From Streptomyces venezuelae (GTDB lineage: Bacteria; Actinomycetota; Actinomycetes; Streptomycetales; Streptomycetaceae), in the NCBI RefSeq assembly GCF_008642315.1, contig NZ_CP029192.1:3720001-3784000 (forward strand): a stretch of 64,000 nt of DNA. Direction: 5' to 3'. Every line of letters starts with the position of its first letter. The stretch's first letter is position 1. Below, piece after piece: positions 62,253 to 64,000 of this stretch. Below the pieces are notes generated by a model. That model was not told the origin of the DNA. It made no database searches and saw nothing but the letters and a program-made list of their open reading frames with translations. Position numbers and translations under genes: made by a program.

Positions 62253-62804
62253 TCATTCGTGCGCGCTGGTGGTCTGGCTGCGGGGGGCCTGCCACGGCTG
62301 CAGGTCCATGCCGTCGTTCTCCTCCTCGTACCACCCCGTGCCGTCGAGCCACGCGGTGAGCCACGCCGTGAGGGTCGGGGCGTCGATGAACCAGGCGTGC
62401 CGGGGATCGCCGCCGTTGGGCTCGAAGAGCAGGACCTGGCCGTCGGCCGTGCGGCAGTCCACGCACGCGTACATCGCGCAACCCCAGTGGGATATCGGCA
62501 GCACGCCTTTGGGCCAGCCCCAGTCGGATTCGCGCATCGCGAGGTACTTCTCGACGGCGGCCGGCTCGCCTCCGGAGGACTTGCCTTCGAGCAGCGGCAA
62601 CAGGCCGTACTCCGGGCCGAATCCGCCGTCTCCTATGCGGGTGTAGAGCGCAACGAGCAGTGGCGGCAGGGTGAAGCCCAGCGATGCCTCCGCGCGGGCC
62701 AGCGTGTCCGGGCCCACGGGGGCGGGCAGGGAGTCCCAGCCCCAGGGGCGGGTGGCGCGCGCCTCGGCGGCGACGCGGGCCAGCAACTGCTCGGCTTCGG
62801 TCAT
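62253..62804 (-). CDS. SMI1/KNR4 (SUKH) domain protein
   Basis: A 183-residue protein with FTLPPLLVALYTRIGDGGFG, the SUKH superfamily signature (LPpxl..lY...GnGGf), then GPEYGLLPLLEG and ISHWGCAMYACVDCRTADGQ. SUKH proteins are often immunity proteins against polymorphic or secreted toxins, but many have other roles. ATG chosen at 62802-62804 by the family N-terminus; the frame is open further upstream. No matching toxin lies in the window. Confidence 0.85.
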   Translation of the reverse strand: MTEAEQLLARVAAEARATRPWGWDSLPAPVGPDTLARAEASLGFTLPPLLVALYTRIGDGGFGPEYGLLPLLEGKSSGGEPAAVEKYLAMRESDWGWPKGVLPISHWGCAMYACVDCRTADGQVLLFEPNGGDPRHAWFIDAPTLTAWLTAWLDGTGWYEEENDGMDLQPWQAPRSQTTSAHE

Positions 62805-62869
62805 GAGTTCATGGTGGACCACGGCACTGACAACGCGGCGTGGGTGGCCGTCACGTCCCCGCTCCGGCT

Positions 62870-63781
62870 TCAGGCCAGGACCACCTGGATGTCCATCTGC
62901 CTCAGCAGGGCGAGGAGTTCCTCGAAGGTCGGTGCGCGGTCGTCCGTGCGTGAGGTGACGGGTGTGACGCCCAGGCAGGTTCGGGCTTTGTGCGCGGTGT
63001 GCCAGACGAGGGTGGGGGGTGGTGGGGCGTTCGTCGTTCCGCGGGGGCAGTCCTTTGGTGCGCGGAGACGGTCCTCTGTTGTGCGGAGGCGGTCCTCCGT
63101 CGCGCGGAGGCAGTCCGCGAGTGTTTCCGGGCTTCGTCCGGCGTAGCCCCCGGGGCCGTGCACCGCCTCGCCCAGGGCGCAGTAGAAGGCGGATTCGTCG
63201 GTGATGTGGCGGCCGTCGAGGTGGTACGCGGTGCCGGGGGCGCGGTCCGGGCGGTCCGGGTCGGGACGTCCCGCGTGCCGGCGGGCGACGGTCAGCCAGT
63301 GGGACCGGCCGTCCGTCCCCGTGCCGTCGCGCGCCCAGACGTTGGGCTCCGTGGGCCAGCCGGACCACCAGGCGTCCCAGACCATCCCGGCGGCGCGCGG
63401 CGGCCGTGCGGTCCACGGGTCCAGGGCGAGGTCGACCAGGCCCCGCCCGCGCGCGGAGGGGACCCAGGCGACGACCTCGCCCTCCACGGCGTGTTGCAGG
63501 GGGCGTCCTGACCTCGCGAGCCGCAGCACCCGGCCGTGGCCGAGGTCACCTCTGCCGGACTCCAACGCGTCCTTGAGGACGCCGCGTGGTGCGCAGCCGA
63601 GCAGCCGTACGGGTGGTTCGGTCAACGCGTCGGAGGGGGCGTCACGCTCTTCGTAGAGGCCTGTTCGGTCCGGCAGTTGGTCGGCGAACAGGTGCCGCGC
63701 GTCCGCGCAGAGCGCCCAGATCTCGTCGTACGGGGCGGCCTCCGGGTCGTACGCGGCGAGGGCGTACTTCGAGTGCTGCAC
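62870..63781 (-). CDS. Protein with C-terminal barstar-like domain
   Basis: A 303-residue protein. The C-terminal part reads HLDGRHITDESAFYCALGEA then GYAGRSPETLADCLR, followed after a repeat insert by PPTLVWHTAHKARTCLGV, a barstar (barnase inhibitor) layout. The N-terminal part (residues 1-185) is not recognised. The insert RATEDRLRTTEDRLRAPKDC is a run of seven-residue repeats that splits the barstar fold. Barstar-family proteins inhibit RNases and serve as immunity proteins. GTG start, 15 nt after the YccF stop. Confidence 0.7.
   Translation of the reverse strand: MQHSKYALAAYDPEAAPYDEIWALCADARHLFADQLPDRTGLYEERDAPSDALTEPPVRLLGCAPRGVLKDALESGRGDLGHGRVLRLARSGRPLQHAVEGEVVAWVPSARGRGLVDLALDPWTARPPRAAGMVWDAWWSGWPTEPNVWARDGTGTDGRSHWLTVARRHAGRPDPDRPDRAPGTAYHLDGRHITDESAFYCALGEAVHGPGGYAGRSPETLADCLRATEDRLRTTEDRLRAPKDCPRGTTNAPPPPTLVWHTAHKARTCLGVTPVTSRTDDRAPTFEELLALLRQMDIQVVLA
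63040..63120. repeat. 21-bp tandem repeats inside the barstar-like gene
   Basis: About three to four imperfect copies of a 21-bp unit related to TGCGGAGGCGGTCCTCCGTC, in frame, encoding the RATEDRL-type heptads. Copy number may vary between strains. Confidence 0.7.
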
Positions 63782-63796
63782 CGGAGTGCGCCCCCG

Positions 63797-64000
63797 CTAG
63801 TAGCGCGCGGCGAACGGCTGGTCGGTGCGGACGATGTCGCGGCCGAGCGGCAGCAGCGAGACGGGGATCAGCTTGAAGTTGGCGATGCCCAGAGGGATGC
63901 CGATGATCGTGACGCAGAGCATGAAGCCCGTGACGATGTGGCCGATGGCCAGCCACCAGCCGGCGAGGACCAGCCACAGGACGTTGCCCACGCAGGACGG
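63797..64000 (-). CDS. YccF-domain membrane protein (5' end outside window)
   Basis: Only the last 67 residues are present: VGNVLWLVLAGWWLAIGHIV, then GFMLCVTIIGIPLGIANFK and SLLPLGRDIVRTDQPFAARY. The (I/L)GIPLGIANFK motif is the YccF (DUF307) signature; family members usually have two copies, so the first half should lie right of the window. An internal GTG at 63991 is not taken as the start. Role unknown; possibly inner-membrane. Confidence 0.85.
   Translation of the reverse strand, partial: PSCVGNVLWLVLAGWWLAIGHIVTGFMLCVTIIGIPLGIANFKLIPVSLLPLGRDIVRTDQPFAARY

Overview
This window is a high-GC actinobacterial chromosome segment and almost certainly comes from a Streptomyces. Three observations support this: the very strong G/C third-position bias; the complete str, S10, spc and alpha ribosomal-protein clusters in actinobacterial order; and near-identity of many products (RpoB, RpoC, L7/L12, S12) to what I remember of S. 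coelicolor. No database search was run. All homology statements come from recognised motifs and remembered family architecture.

Layout. 1-4.4 kb: end of a DUF389 membrane protein, glmM, rpsI-rplM and a GT87-type membrane glycosyltransferase. 4.4-6.2 kb: an unrecognised single-pass membrane protein and truA. 6.2-22.6 kb, all on the minus strand: rplQ-rpoA-rpsK-rpsM-rpmJ-infA, map-adk-secY, then rplO back to rpsJ (spc and S10 operons). 23.1-24.1 kb: a wrecked ADP-ribosylglycohydrolase gene with an internal inversion. 24.3-28.6 kb: tuf, fusA, rpsG, rpsL. 29.2-38.3 kb: rpoC, rpoB, rplL, rplJ. 38.5-40.5 kb: a tandem pair of related lipoproteins. 40.7-43.6 kb: rplA, rplK, nusG, secE and tRNA-Trp. 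43.7-54.8 kb: housekeeping and accessory genes (aminotransferase, adenosine deaminase, TetR plus reductase, murB, TetR plus MFS exporter, two MaoC-type dehydratase subunits, rpmG, tRNA-Met, tRNA-Thr, an amidohydrolase, an NAD(P)-binding protein). 54.8-61.1 kb: an accessory region with a NACHT NTPase gene followed by a TIR-domain gene, a 21-bp copy of part of tRNA-Tyr, about 1 kb of decayed sequence, a HEPN-like gene and intact tRNA-Tyr. 61.2-64 kb: YajQ, a GlsB/YeaQ membrane protein, a SUKH-type protein, a barstar-like protein and a partial YccF protein.

How the parts fit. The first 43 kb is the translation and transcription core (ribosomal proteins, RNA polymerase alpha, beta and beta-prime, EF-Tu, EF-G, IF-1, NusG, SecE, SecY). 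Its regulation shows as intercistronic hairpins, terminators, and a conserved 31-32 nt leader element shared by the S10 (rpsJ) and str (rpsL) operons. The strongest candidate for a poorly described system is the NACHT + TIR/nucleoside-deoxyribosyltransferase-like gene pair (55.2-58.9 kb). It sits beside a HEPN gene on a tRNA-Tyr-associated remnant island, a setting typical of antiphage or abortive-infection modules. Two SUKH- and barstar-type putative immunity genes lie 2-3 kb beyond the tRNA.
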